Shown here: positions 17,398-26,900 of the stretch, one piece after another | Position numbering within the stretch: the stretch's first letter is position 1 | How the letters are laid out: every line of letters begins with the position of its first letter | Source of the DNA: Mycetocola saprophilus | Lineage (GTDB): Bacteria; Actinomycetota; Actinomycetes; Actinomycetales; Microbacteriaceae | Assembly: GCF_000718085.1 (NCBI RefSeq) | Contig: NZ_JOEC01000002.1 | Span: forward strand, 124,001-188,000 | DNA length: 64,000 nt | Reading direction: 5' to 3' | Made by a program: the position numbers and the translations under genes | The notes under the pieces: model-generated | Databases searched by the model: none | What the model was told of the DNA's origin: nothing | What the model saw: the letters and a program-made list of their open reading frames with translations, nothing else

Positions 17398-17566
17398 TAA
17401 ACTGGCCCGAGATCGCGCCGTTTGATTGGATCAACCGTATCACGAGAGGGCGAATGAAAAACGCGAATCCTCCACTTACTCTCCAAAAATGAATCGAGAC
17501 TAGGGCACCTGCTGCTCACCGTTACACTGTGGTCAGACGATTACCCACAACCCGAAAGGACCAGTC

Positions 17567-17827
17567 GTGTCCAACCACCAGAATGTCTACTCCCAGCGAG
17601 GCTGCGTCGATTGCAAGCCGTGCGAACGCGGCGGCGCGAACATCGGTCGCCAGTGGACCCTCATTGCGATTGGTTTCTGTACTGCTGGAATCGGCCTCCT
17701 GTTCCTTCCGTTCTTCAAGAAGTGCCAGTACTGCAGCCACAACACCTGGTGGAACAAGCATTATGGTCCCGACCTGCGGCAGTCGTCCCGCCAGCCGGCA
17801 ACGGCAGCCCCCATTCTTCCGCAGTAA
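17567..17827 (+). CDS. small membrane protein with four-cysteine motifs, accessory prophage gene
   Basis: An 86-aa protein starting at GTG with GAAAGGA seven bases upstream. It has GCVDCKPCERGG (CxxCxxC), a hydrophobic helix around TLIAIGFCTAGIGLLFLPFF, then KKCQYCSHNTWW. Cysteine pairs on both sides of one membrane segment resemble a LITAF-like zinc-ribbon membrane arrangement. It lies beside attL on the strand opposite the lytic genes, the usual place for a gene expressed from the prophage in the lysogen. Function unknown; a role in lysogenic conversion is a guess from position. Confidence 0.7.
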   Translation: MSNHQNVYSQRGCVDCKPCERGGANIGRQWTLIAIGFCTAGIGLLFLPFFKKCQYCSHNTWWNKHYGPDLRQSSRQPATAAPILPQ

Positions 17828-17842
17828 TAGAACCATTCTCTG

Positions 17843-17983
17843 ATGAAGGTTATTTTGCAGATACGGCCGTCGGACGTAACCACCATTGAAGTGGAGGCTG
17901 ACACCTATGAGGACGCGCTGGAACTAGCGCAGGCACAGGTGCCGGCAGGGCACACCATCCTCTCCATCCGAAAAGAGAAGTAG
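17843..17983 (+). CDS. small protein, second gene at the attL end
   Basis: A 46-aa product with MKVILQIRPSDVTTIEVEAD and YEDALELAQAQVPAG, ending HTILSIRKEK. The amphipathic strand-helix-strand pattern is protein-like and short actinophage proteins with this layout exist. It begins 15 bases after the previous stop and is followed by a strong terminator, so the two form one transcript. No clear ribosome site is seen, so translation may be coupled to the upstream gene. Function unknown. Confidence 0.6.
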   Translation: MKVILQIRPSDVTTIEVEADTYEDALELAQAQVPAGHTILSIRKEK

Positions 17984-18006
17984 CGACCGCGGTTAACAGC
18001 GAAAAG

Positions 18007-18040
18007 GTGGGGCGACTCTCGAAAGAGTCGCCCCACTTTT
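18007..18040. terminator. bidirectional terminator between attL genes and holin
   Basis: GTGGGGCGACTCT and AGAGTCGCCCCAC form a perfect 13-bp stem with a CGAA loop. TTTT follows on the plus strand and CTTTTC on the minus strand, so it can end both the small plus-strand genes and the long lytic transcript. Confidence 0.92.
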
Positions 18041-18041
18041 A

Positions 18042-18239
18042 TCACTCCGCGGCGTGTTTTCCCGCGGTCGGTGTGTTGGCCAGCGCGAGGCCGTTACCCA
18101 AGATTGAGCCGGCAAGTCCCAGCCAGCCCGCAATCTGAGTCTCCGTGGCCACGCCATAGATCAGAGCCACCCCGCCGGCGGCTACCAAGATGCCATAGAT
18201 GTACGCTCGGGCCTTTGGATTTCGGATGATGTTGTTCAT
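18042..18239 (-). CDS. holin-like small membrane protein
   Basis: A 65-aa protein with two hydrophobic stretches (AYIYGILVAAGGVALIYGVA and AGWLGLAGSILGNGLALA) separated by a short turn, a basic N-terminus (RNPKARAY) and a charged C-terminus. The size, two-helix topology and place directly after the endolysin genes match actinophage holins, which permeabilise the membrane at the end of infection. It is the last gene of the lytic strand. Assignment is by topology and position. Confidence 0.75.
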   Translation of the reverse strand: MNNIIRNPKARAYIYGILVAAGGVALIYGVATETQIAGWLGLAGSILGNGLALANTPTAGKHAAE

Positions 18240-18253
18240 GATCTACTTCCCTT

Positions 18254-18595
18254 CTACGGATTGGATAGTTCAGCGATACGAGCCAGGGTCCCCACCAGCG
18301 CGATCAAAGCGCCGGCACCCGTGAGTATCCCGACCACAGCACCGGTCACGACGTACCAGGGAGCGCGTGGCCGCTGGGCTGCTTCGATCCGGGTGAGGCG
18401 ACCTTCGATGTTCCCGAGACGGTCCCCGTGATTCTCCAGGCGCTTTTCGTATTCGCCCTGTTTTTCTTTGGTGAGGATGACGTGGGGGCCAAGCTGCGCG
18501 ACAAGGGCAGCAACCTCCGACTTCAGTCCGCCAACCTCGGCGTAGATCGCCGAGAGTGTGACGCGCACGGCGGGCTCCTCGGTCTCCGCGGTCAC
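18254..18595 (-). CDS. coiled-coil membrane protein of the lysis module
   Basis: A 113-aa protein. Residues ~10-75 are heptad-rich (VGGLKSEVAALVAQLG, KEKQGEYEKRLENHGDRLGNIEGRL), followed by one hydrophobic helix near the C-terminus (VVTGAVVGILTGAGALIALVGT). This resembles XhlA-like or holin-accessory proteins. It overlaps the endolysin stop by four bases and precedes the holin, so it is probably a second holin or an antiholin. Function is inferred from topology. Confidence 0.65.
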   Translation of the reverse strand: MTAETEEPAVRVTLSAIYAEVGGLKSEVAALVAQLGPHVILTKEKQGEYEKRLENHGDRLGNIEGRLTRIEAAQRPRAPWYVVTGAVVGILTGAGALIALVGTLARIAELSNP

Positions 18596-19395
18596 AGCGT
18601 GCCGGCGTTAGCGCGGCGCTGGAGGTCGATAATCTGCGCCGGCGTCGCCTGAGAAAGTGTGATGCCGTACTTGGCGAGCGCGAGACGCTTGGTTACCGGC
18701 CCGTCGATACCGTCGCGGAGATCGGGGCGGATGCCGAGCGCGGCCTGGACGGCGCGAATGATCTGCGGCCCGCGGACCCCGTCTTCGACGATGCGCAGCT
18801 TCGGCCATGTCTGGATGGGGCCGGCCACGCCGTCCGGGGTGAGCCCGAGGGCTCGCTGGTACTGGGTAATGAAGCCTCGTGTCTGCGGGCCGTCCTTGCC
18901 GTCTACAACCACCGCGTAGTCGCGGCCGGCGAGCGCGAGCTGGATGGCGCGCACGTTGGGCGCTCCGCCAGAAGGGGTGGTGGTCGGTGCGCCGTCGAGA
19001 CGGGTGATGTTTGCGATCGGGTCGATCGCGGTGCCGTAGATTGCGTCGTTGCGGGTTTTGTCTCGTAGCTCGAAGTGGAGGTGTTCCCCGGTGCTCACTC
19101 CATGCTTGGGCCCGACGCGGCCGATGGTCTGGCCGGCGGCGACGCGGCCGCCGCGGGCCACGGTGACGCTGCCGAGCATGTGGTATCGGGTGACGAGGCT
19201 GTTGCCGTGGTCGATCTCGACCCACTGGTTGATGGATGCCAGGTAGCCGGTACCGGTGACGGTGCCGGCGGCGGCGGCGGGCACTGGTGTGCCGGCTGGC
19301 ATGGGGAAGTCGATGCCCTTGTGGTATGGGTCAGCGGCGAAATTGCGCTTTCCGAATCGGGCACCAACGTTGTTGAGTGGGAAGGGTAGAGGCAT
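18592..19395 (-). CDS. endolysin: M23 peptidase with C-terminal peptidoglycan-binding repeats
   Basis: A 267-aa lysin. The N-terminal M23 (LytM-like) zinc endopeptidase shows HKGID (H25, D29) and HLHFE (H105, H107), with the metal-ligand pattern complete. The C-terminal half has two peptidoglycan-binding-like repeats (RAIQLALAGRDYAVVVDGKDGPQTRGFITQYQ and RAVQAALGIRPDLRDGIDGPVTKR). It would cut peptide cross-links in the cell wall at lysis. ATG 19395 is chosen because AAGGAG lies six bases upstream; an earlier in-frame ATG at 19428 lacks one. No signal peptide is seen, consistent with export through a holin. Confidence 0.9.
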   Translation of the reverse strand: MPLPFPLNNVGARFGKRNFAADPYHKGIDFPMPAGTPVPAAAAGTVTGTGYLASINQWVEIDHGNSLVTRYHMLGSVTVARGGRVAAGQTIGRVGPKHGVSTGEHLHFELRDKTRNDAIYGTAIDPIANITRLDGAPTTTPSGGAPNVRAIQLALAGRDYAVVVDGKDGPQTRGFITQYQRALGLTPDGVAGPIQTWPKLRIVEDGVRGPQIIRAVQAALGIRPDLRDGIDGPVTKRLALAKYGITLSQATPAQIIDLQRRANAGTL

Positions 19396-19445
19396 GGGTT
19401 GCTCCTTCGAATTAGAAATGCCCTGCACGAGGCAGGGCGTGGGGT

Positions 19446-20213
19446 TTAGACGTTGTAGGTGTTGAGGAAGTCGACGATCATTGGCTGGTTGACGGCTGCA
19501 TACGAGTCGTAGTCGTGGCCAGATTGCAGTGGTACCAACGTGAGGTTGTTTCCTGCGTGCTGTTTCATCTGCTCGGGCCAGGTCGGAGTGCAGAGCTTGT
19601 CGGTGAGCCCGTAGAAAAACAGCATCGGGATCCCCGCGAGCTTGCCTGCCTGGGACAGCGTGAACGGGTTATGCCCTGCGCCGTACGTGGCTTCGGACCA
19701 GCCCCCTGCATAGGCTGAGTTCGCGAACTGGGCGTATCCTTCACGGTTGTTTGTCACGATGTCTGTGACGTTGCAGACCGGGATCACGGAGACGATGCAG
19801 GAGACTTTTGCTCTGTTCGCGGCCGCCCAATTCATGGAGATCAGCCCACCCATTGACCCGGAAATCAAGGCAGTTTTACCGGTCTTGACATTTGCCAGGG
19901 TCTGGCCACGTGCATAGTGGGCGTCCACTCCTCGGAGCGAGGTGAGGTTGCCCCAGGTTTGAGGACCACCGTTTTCGCCCGAGGTCGCACTGTAGCCTTC
20001 GGCGGCCACCATCTGGGTGAGAGTGTTTTGGTTTCCCAGCGGGCTCAAGCAGTACAGCGCGTCACTTCCTGCGCCGTGCACAAACTGCACCGGATATCTG
20101 AGGTCCGGGCGTCGGTACTTCGGTTCGATAACGAGTGTTCCTTCGCCTGCTATGGCGGCCCCGTCAGCGAGCGACCCGTTAGAGTAACTCGTCGACATGG
20201 CATTGAAACTCAT
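19446..20213 (-). CDS. alpha/beta-hydrolase-fold protein of the tail/lysis region
   Basis: A 255-aa protein. After an N-terminal strand region with YPVQFVHGAGSDAL, a nucleophile-elbow-like SGSMGGL appears near the middle, FYGLTDKLCTP could carry the acid and SGHDYDS the histidine, so a complete Ser-Asp-His triad is plausible. The start overlaps the fibre gene stop as ATGA. Its place between tail fibre and endolysin suggests a virion-borne or lysis esterase that acts on the cell envelope. It is not obviously LysB. The fold is likely; the substrate is unknown. Confidence 0.7.
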   Translation of the reverse strand: MSFNAMSTSYSNGSLADGAAIAGEGTLVIEPKYRRPDLRYPVQFVHGAGSDALYCLSPLGNQNTLTQMVAAEGYSATSGENGGPQTWGNLTSLRGVDAHYARGQTLANVKTGKTALISGSMGGLISMNWAAANRAKVSCIVSVIPVCNVTDIVTNNREGYAQFANSAYAGGWSEATYGAGHNPFTLSQAGKLAGIPMLFFYGLTDKLCTPTWPEQMKQHAGNNLTLVPLQSGHDYDSYAAVNQPMIVDFLNTYNV

Positions 20214-21115
20214 AGCGTCACCACCGAGAGCGATGCCGGGTTGGTCGAATCACCAGTGATGCGGGCGCTGTAAGTGGTAGCCGCGGACTGCAGCTGAATC
20301 TTCGCTACGTGGGTCGATCCGGGGACCAAGCCGCCTTTCCTCACCCCTCGGCTGATGGTCACCCACCGGTCTGCAGGCGGGGCGTTGAGGCCAGGGCCGG
20401 CCAGGCGCACGCCGTCAAGAATGATGTGAGCCACCGCAGTACCGTTTGGGCCCTGGCTGGCCATGTCGGCATCCAAACGCAGCATGATGGGGCGCTCCCC
20501 CACAACGAAGGTTACGGTCAGCCCTGGCACGTCCACAGGCGTAGTTGATGCTGTGTTGAACTGGCTGGTGAGCTGCGCATATCCCAGCTCGTTCCCTCCG
20601 GCACCGACAACACTCCACACAGACCCATCAGACCGGTACGTCTCGGGGACGTTGGTGGGGTAATAGATCGTTGCTGCAGGCACGCTGTTTGCTGCTGGGC
20701 GAGCGGCGTATGTTCCAGAGAGCGAGGGCGGGATTCCGTCGCGGCCGACGGGAATGCCAAATCTGATGGTTCGGTTGCGGCCTTGGTCGGTAAACGAGAC
20801 GGTAGGGGCACTTCCTGCGGCGAGCGCTGTGGCGGTTGCGGCGGTAATGACGGGGCCGACCGCCACCTCGATCTTGGTTTTCTGCACTGCAGAGAACTGT
20901 GATGCGGCGTCGGAGGCGACTGAGGTCATCGCGGCGTCCTGTAGAGCAACGGTGTTTGCGGCGAATACCTCGGCCTGGTTGCGAGCTGTGTCGGCTGCCT
21001 GCCGGGCCTGTACTGCCTGGTCCCGGGCCGAGAGGAGTTCCGGGGTGACGTCGCCTGTGTCGCCCTTGCCGCCAGGGATTGCGATAGTACGCCGGTCGAG
21101 AATCTGATTGACCAT
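20210..21115 (-). CDS. tail fibre / minor tail protein
   Basis: About 301 aa. It starts MVNQILDRRTIAIPGGKGDTG with a very short collagen-like patch, then an alanine-rich coiled-coil (SARDQAVQARQAADTARNQAEVFA), a GSAPTVSFTDQGRNRTIRFGIPVG turn, and a beta-rich C-terminal half. This order is typical of actinophage fibre proteins that bind the host surface. ATG 21115 follows a GGAGG site and overlaps the upstream stop as TAATG. A longer frame upstream has no start signal and runs through the neighbouring gene. Confidence 0.75.
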   Translation of the reverse strand: MVNQILDRRTIAIPGGKGDTGDVTPELLSARDQAVQARQAADTARNQAEVFAANTVALQDAAMTSVASDAASQFSAVQKTKIEVAVGPVITAATATALAAGSAPTVSFTDQGRNRTIRFGIPVGRDGIPPSLSGTYAARPAANSVPAATIYYPTNVPETYRSDGSVWSVVGAGGNELGYAQLTSQFNTASTTPVDVPGLTVTFVVGERPIMLRLDADMASQGPNGTAVAHIILDGVRLAGPGLNAPPADRWVTISRGVRKGGLVPGSTHVAKIQLQSAATTYSARITGDSTNPASLSVVTL

Positions 21116-21462
21116 TAGTCCTCCAAATAGAAGTAGCCGTCGGCTAGGCGCTCGACGTGTCCGGATGTGTTGGTGATGTTCATCCGCCAGTTGCCGGCTC
21201 CGCGAGTGGCCCAGATAGGGGTCGTGAGAGCATCCGCTGCGATCGTCACGGTAGCGAGACCATCGGTGAACGTTTGTACCGGGAATTCGGCCCATACCTC
21301 GCCGGTGTCAGAGCGAAGCTGAACAGTCCCAGACCATGTGGAAATGTCCACCGGCGCATACCCAGATCCGGAGTCTTGTTCCCACCTCACGCCCCACGTC
21401 TCTGAAACACCGCGGCGCAACAGGACATCAGCGCGGGCGGTGTTTTGAGCGAGTACACTCAT
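21115..21462 (-). CDS. small beta-sandwich minor tail protein
   Basis: A 115-aa product, nearly all predicted beta strand: DVLLRRGVSETWGVRW, ISTWSGTVQLRSDTGEVWAEF and NWRMNITNTSGHVERLADGYFYLE. It resembles the LtfC-like sandwich domain seen next to baseplate genes of actinophages. AAGGAGG lies just before the ATG. It probably forms part of the tail tip with its neighbours. The domain match is by pattern only. Confidence 0.6.
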   Translation of the reverse strand: MSVLAQNTARADVLLRRGVSETWGVRWEQDSGSGYAPVDISTWSGTVQLRSDTGEVWAEFPVQTFTDGLATVTIAADALTTPIWATRGAGNWRMNITNTSGHVERLADGYFYLED

Positions 21463-21471
21463 CGTTCCTCC

Positions 21472-22050
21472 TTAGATTTGGGTGAAGCTCGCCTGGACCG
21501 ACAGCGAGGCTGCGTTTGATGCTGGATAGTTGCTGTATCGGCCGCGGATCTGGATATCAACCTGCACGGTGGACGCGGTTGTGGTGAAGTCTCGAATGTG
21601 GGAGAGCGACAGCGTGGACCGGGTTGTTGACGCCGCCGGTTCCAGACTGCCGTCAGCGTTGGGTGAGGCAGCCCCCGCAATCACGATGCGTCCCTTCATC
21701 GCGAAGTTTCCAAACTCCGAGGTGTCCTGCACCGCCGAGGCGTTCACAATGCCTTGCACCACCGCACGTGAGCGGCCCTCGGGGCGGCGCAGGACGACGG
21801 ATGCGACGGTCGTCCAGTCTCCCGCCTCCGGTGGCGTATCCACACTCCACCCGGAAACGTTTGCCTGACCTGACACGATTTGAGGGATGGCATTCACGAA
21901 TTGCGTGAGCTCCTCGATTTGCTGCTTGAGCTTGCGGACCGCCTGAAATGGCTGTGTGCCTGAAGCGCCAAGTGCTTCCCTCGTGGATTTTGCCTCGTCC
22001 GCCTGGCGGCGGCGCAGCAGCTCCAGGGGATCGTTGGTGGGTTTCAGCAT
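21472..22050 (-). CDS. tail tip protein, N-terminal coiled coil and beta-rich C-terminus
   Basis: A 192-aa protein beginning MLKPTNDPLELLRRRQADEAKSTREAL. A helical region (AVRKLKQQIEELTQFVNAIP) leads to a beta-rich domain with VVLRRPEGRSRAVVQGIVNA. ATG 22050 has a GAGGAGG site and overlaps the previous stop (TGATG). Place and layout fit a minor tail or baseplate protein; no known family is recognised. Confidence 0.6.
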   Translation of the reverse strand: MLKPTNDPLELLRRRQADEAKSTREALGASGTQPFQAVRKLKQQIEELTQFVNAIPQIVSGQANVSGWSVDTPPEAGDWTTVASVVLRRPEGRSRAVVQGIVNASAVQDTSEFGNFAMKGRIVIAGAASPNADGSLEPAASTTRSTLSLSHIRDFTTTASTVQVDIQIRGRYSNYPASNAASLSVQASFTQI

Positions 22051-23141
22051 CAGACCTCCTCGGGGAAACCAGTCACATCGCACCACTCACCAAGGCCACC
22101 AGTTACCTGGGCCACGTGAAGCTGCACCTCACGTGTGCCATGGAAGGTGTTGCTCGCAGTCAAATCGATCACGTCTCCGGGGCGGATCCCCTCGGAAGCG
22201 CGCACACGCAGCTTGGTCGACTCGGGCACGGTCGAGCCATCCACCACCCCTTGATTGGTGTACCCCTTCAACGTGGCCAGATCTGACACCGAGGTGTGCG
22301 ATTTATCGGCCACTTGCATGACCGGCCATCCTGCATCCGGCAACGCCCGGGATGTCGAGCGTGATGCCAGCACGATGTCCTCGTTTCGGCCACCCAAAGC
22401 AAACATGTCGGTGGCCATGGATGAACCGTCCTCGTCCACATCGGTGAGCACTACGCCGTGACCGGGCATCGTTTCCGCCATGCGCCGATAGTTACCGACA
22501 GCGCCAGACTCATACCGGAACCGTAGATTCCCGTCTGCGCGCAGGTACGGGGCAAAACGGATCATCGGAGCGTTCAGCACCCCCGTCAGATCAGTGAGTC
22601 GTTCGGCAGTAGTCGCGAGATCCCAGCCTTGATACGTTCGCACGTTGATACCCACTTCGGGGGTCCCCGGGGTATCTACCAACAGGGGCCCCCATTTGAG
22701 CGCCTCACGAACCAGAGCTGCCCCGATCCCGCCGAGTGACATCCCGGCGAAGGTCAGCAGCCACTGCGGAGCCGGGTTGTCCTCATCTAAGACGACCTCG
22801 CCATCACGCCATGCTGCGGCGAGCGCGTAGTTGAGTACCAGTCGTTTTTGGAACAGATCCCAGCCGCCGCCACAGGTGACGGTGAGCCCGCCGGTCCATT
22901 TGCGACGAAGTACTGGGCCTGCGGCGATCACCTCGCCGCCGTCGATCAGAGCGGCGCAGTGCTTCCACGGGCGGATTTTCTCACGGGCGTTCCATCTTGC
23001 GAGCTCACGCGTTTTGTCAAGGGTGAGCTCCATCGAGTCGGGCGCGTTGTAATCGAGTGACCACGAAACATTGGATACGGGGGCGACGTTTGAGCCGAGC
23101 ACGGGGGACCCATCGACAGTGTTGAAAATACGAACCTGCAT
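22050..23141 (-). CDS. baseplate / tail hub protein (Gp37-like)
   Basis: A 363-aa protein with VSWSLDYNAPDSMELTL near residue 30, PWKHCAALIDGGEVIAAGPV, and a C-terminal region with PESTKLRVRASEGIRPGDVIDL. It resembles siphoviral Gp37-like or tail-hub proteins placed after the distal tail protein. Two ATG codons are possible (23150 and 23141); 23141 gives the TAATG junction seen at neighbouring genes and is preferred. Assignment rests on position and moderate motif similarity. Confidence 0.65.
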   Translation of the reverse strand: MQVRIFNTVDGSPVLGSNVAPVSNVSWSLDYNAPDSMELTLDKTRELARWNAREKIRPWKHCAALIDGGEVIAAGPVLRRKWTGGLTVTCGGGWDLFQKRLVLNYALAAAWRDGEVVLDEDNPAPQWLLTFAGMSLGGIGAALVREALKWGPLLVDTPGTPEVGINVRTYQGWDLATTAERLTDLTGVLNAPMIRFAPYLRADGNLRFRYESGAVGNYRRMAETMPGHGVVLTDVDEDGSSMATDMFALGGRNEDIVLASRSTSRALPDAGWPVMQVADKSHTSVSDLATLKGYTNQGVVDGSTVPESTKLRVRASEGIRPGDVIDLTASNTFHGTREVQLHVAQVTGGLGEWCDVTGFPEEV

Positions 23142-23923
23142 TATTTCCATCCCGATCGAACCGAAACCGTCAAAGACCCATCACACGTCACTGTCAGCCG
23201 ATGCTCACCGGGGGGAACCCGCAGCGCATCGGCGTAGATCAGCACACCCGTTTCCTGTCCATCTGGGCCGAGCGGCCGGCCGTCGCCCAGATCCAGCAGC
23301 AAAGAATCGGCGGCCCCGCTCCAGCGCACACGGGAACCCCCAAGCTGAACATCAACTACGGTCACCCGAGAGGAAACTGTCAGCACCGGCGCCACTGGGC
23401 CCGTGCCGGAATTCAATACCAGCACGCTGGCCCCGGATACCGAATAGTCCACACGCGGACCGTACTTCAGCGGGTCCGGGCACGAGATAACCAGTGAGAA
23501 CTTTGAGCGGCGCTCTGACAGGCGATCGATTCCGGGCGCATCTGCCACATAGCCGGTCACGTGCCGCGGGCCGGCAGGGTCATCGACGGTCACCATGACC
23601 ACCTCACCCACCAGCGCCGCGACACGATCCCTCAGCCGGGCCGCCGATAACGACGAGCCCGACCCAATGCCTGCAGCATGGAACCCACGAATCGTGAGTA
23701 CCCGGTTGCTCAGGTACACCGCTTCTGGCCAATACGTTCCGTGCAGATGGGGCAGATCAGGTTGGTCATCTACCCGGGTGGAGGCCGGGCTATACCAACC
23801 TTCCAATCCGTCGCGCTCGAGCCCCACGACCTCGCCTCGGACAGGCCACGGGTTGCTGCTTGGACCGTCTACTAGCGTGAGTACTTCCGCCGGCCGTGCG
23901 ACTGTTTGGATGCTTATGCGCAT
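23141..23923 (-). CDS. distal tail protein (Dit-like)
   Basis: A 260-aa protein. The N-terminal half has GEVVGLERDGLEGWYSPASTRVD and a long stretch LRDRVAALVGEVVMVTVDDPAGPRHVTGYV; the C-terminal half is a beta sandwich ending LIYADALRVPPGEHRLTVTCDGSLTV. This two-domain layout directly after the tape measure fits Dit, which forms the ring joining the tail tube to the baseplate. Confidence 0.7.
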   Translation of the reverse strand: MRISIQTVARPAEVLTLVDGPSSNPWPVRGEVVGLERDGLEGWYSPASTRVDDQPDLPHLHGTYWPEAVYLSNRVLTIRGFHAAGIGSGSSLSAARLRDRVAALVGEVVMVTVDDPAGPRHVTGYVADAPGIDRLSERRSKFSLVISCPDPLKYGPRVDYSVSGASVLVLNSGTGPVAPVLTVSSRVTVVDVQLGGSRVRWSGAADSLLLDLGDGRPLGPDGQETGVLIYADALRVPPGEHRLTVTCDGSLTVSVRSGWK

Positions 23924-23933
23924 GCCACACTCC

Positions 23934-26900
23934 TCACCTTAGATGTTCAGCAATCACACGCGCCGCGACCATCGGATCGGGGTTGTGTACGTCGATTTGC
24001 ACGGGCCGGTTGGCTTCCGGACTCTTGCCGGTATCGTCTCGCTGATCGTGATCTCCACCTCCAGGCGTTGCAGTTGACCTGCCACCTGACACGGCACTTC
24101 CCGATACCTCCGCTGATACTGAGGACATCGCCGACTGCGCTCGTGACGACGCACTCTTGGCCATGGTGACCAGGGCCGCACTGAAGCTTGGCCCCTCGTC
24201 TTCCACACCGCCAACAGCGCCTTCCACCACGTGCACGCCAGCCTTGCGCATCAGCCGGGACGGGGACTTGATACCGAAGAAGTCCTTGAACCCCTGAAAC
24301 GCGGATCCGGCGAGTTTGACGATCGCGTTGACCAGTGACCCAACCATCGATCCAAGGCCCTTGATGATGCCCATCACGATTTGCACACCCAGGTCTAGCC
24401 AGTTGACCCCCATCAGGCCGTTCCAAATTGCCGCGATGATCTGCGGCAACATGGCAATGATCTGCGGAATCGCCTTGACCAGGCCGATGATTAGCGACAC
24501 CACAAGCTGGAGTCCTGCCTCAATGAGTTTCGGCAGCATCTTCAGCAGCCCCGCCACCAGCTGCAACACGAGCGTGATCGTGGCAGTAATCAGTTGCGGG
24601 AGTGCGCCAATCAGGCCCGTGACCAGCGACAACAGCAGCTGAATTCCGGCATCAATAATCATCGGCAGATTATTCAGGATCGCTGTCAGCAGCCCCATGA
24701 CGAGATCCAACGCTGCCGTGAGCAGCTGAGGCAACGCACTGATAAGCCCAGAGATCAGAGCCATGAGCAGTTGAATGCCACCCTCGATGATGACGGGCAG
24801 CGCTGCGACTATCGCAGTGAGTAGACCGTTGACTAGCTGCAACGCGGCCTGGACCAGGAGGGGGATCGCTGTCACGATTCCCTGAATTAGCGTGGTCACC
24901 AGTGTGATCGCGCCCTGGATTATCAACGGCAGATTCGCAACGATTGCCGAGATCAGTCCCTGGACCAGCGCGAGCGCGCCCGTGATGATCGTGGGGAGCG
25001 CCAGCACAAGTCCTTGCACCAGCACATCGACGATCTGAGTGCCGGCAGCCAAGAGCGCGGGAACTTGCTCAAGAATTGACGACACGATCTTTGGGATGAA
25101 CGCAGCAATCTGCGTCACAAGCCCAGGGAGCGCGGCAACCACGCTGCCCACGATCCCCGTAATGCTCGACACCAGTGCACTGGCGTCGCCACCGCTGAGG
25201 GCGAACCCGGCGAATGCCGCGGCAACGATTCCCAACGGTGACGCCAGCAGCCCGAGGGCACCTCCTAGCCCAGGGATAAGGGCACCGAGAGGACCGAGCT
25301 TCGCCAGGATCGAGGCGAGCCCGCCAGCTCCGAGCGCAGCCATAACGCCACCGAGCGGACCGATGATCCCCGAGAGGCTTTCAAGCTTGGTGCCGACGAG
25401 TCCGGCGCCGGTACTGAGGTGGGTGAAGAATCCGGTGATGCGCTCTAGCGCGGGGCCGAGGAGCGTATCGAGCTTGGTGCCGATCGCTGCAGCACGTGCT
25501 TCAAGCGGCTCCATCGCGTCGGTAACAGCCTTGATTAGCGGTCCGATACGCGAGTAGAGACCGTACATTTCGCCGGTCTCTTTGTTGATGCCTCCGAAGA
25601 TGTTCGCGCCGGAACGTCCCAGACTTGCCTTCAGGTTTTTGAATGCCCCGGGAATGGTCTTCCCGATTTCATCCGCAACCGTTCCGGCGGCCTTTTCAGC
25701 AGCGATTGAGAACGTGGCAAAATCGACCTTGCCCGAGGAAGCCAGTTTGAAGACTTCGCCAGCGGTCACCCCCATCTGATCAGCGAGGGCCTGATAGATC
25801 GGGAGTCCTCGGTCACCGAGCTGGCTGATGACATCGTTCTGCACGCCGTTCGCCTGGGTGGCGGCCTTGTTGAAGATCGAGCCCATTTCTTCCATGGACA
25901 TGCCAGCGGTGGAGGCGTTGTTAGCGATTGACTTGAGGTGCTTTTGGAGTGCTTCGCCTGGCTTGATACCGGCGGCGACGGCCGAGGCCGCAACCGTAGC
26001 GGCCTCGCCCAGACCGAAGCTCGTTCCCTTGACTGACGCGGTTGCGTCTTTCATGATTAGGGCGACTTTTTGACCGTCGCTTCCGAGGCCTGTCAGCTTG
26101 GCACGGGCTGTGTCGATCGCGGTAAGACGGGCAAGTCCCGACCCAAGGGCAACGCCAATTGTCGTGCCGGCTGCCAGGACACCGGCGGTGGCCACGTTCT
26201 TGATGCCGGCACCAAGAGCCTGCCCGGCGGCAGCACCGGCACGCGCGGCGGCTTCCACCACTGACTGCAGGCTGGATGCTGCGGCAGAGCCTATGCCTGC
26301 CAGCCCAGAGACGAATTTCGGAGTGATCTGCGATGCGGCGGAGGCGACCGTGGAGGCCACCTTGGAAAAGACGCTGCCCACAGCTGCGCCCACTGGGGCG
26401 AGGTAGCGGCCTACAGAGTACGCCACCGATGAGAAGGCGTTGCCGACGGTAGTTGCGACACTGCGCACGGCATTGGTGACGGGGGCAAAGACGGCCTGCA
26501 CGCGCGAGCCGATCGCAGATGCCACGGATACGACTCCGGCACCCATGCTCGACATTGCCGAGCCGACAGCTGAGGCCGCCTGCCGAGCTGCGCCGCCGAT
26601 CGATCCAAACACACCGGTAAATGACGATGCTGCGCCTGCAGCCGAAGCCCAGCCAGCGACAAAGTTTCGGAACGGATAGGACACGGCCAGCGCGGCCGTG
26701 CGTGCGCCAGAGGCGACTGCGTTAGATGCTGCCCGGGCCGCACCACCAAGAGTCCCGAAAACGCCCGTGAAACTCGATGCAGCAGCCGCGACCGAGGACC
26801 ACCCTGTTTTGAAATTTATGAAGGGTGAAGCAACCCACAAGCCAGCAGTGCGCGCAGCCGAGGTGATCGCGTTGAAGACCTTCCGGGAAGTACCTCCCAG

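Noticed and set aside
17398..17566. Defined promoter for the tRNA-Gly in the prophage flank
   Set aside because: On the minus strand there are only weak candidates (for example TTTTTC-N16-TACGGT), not good enough to annotate.
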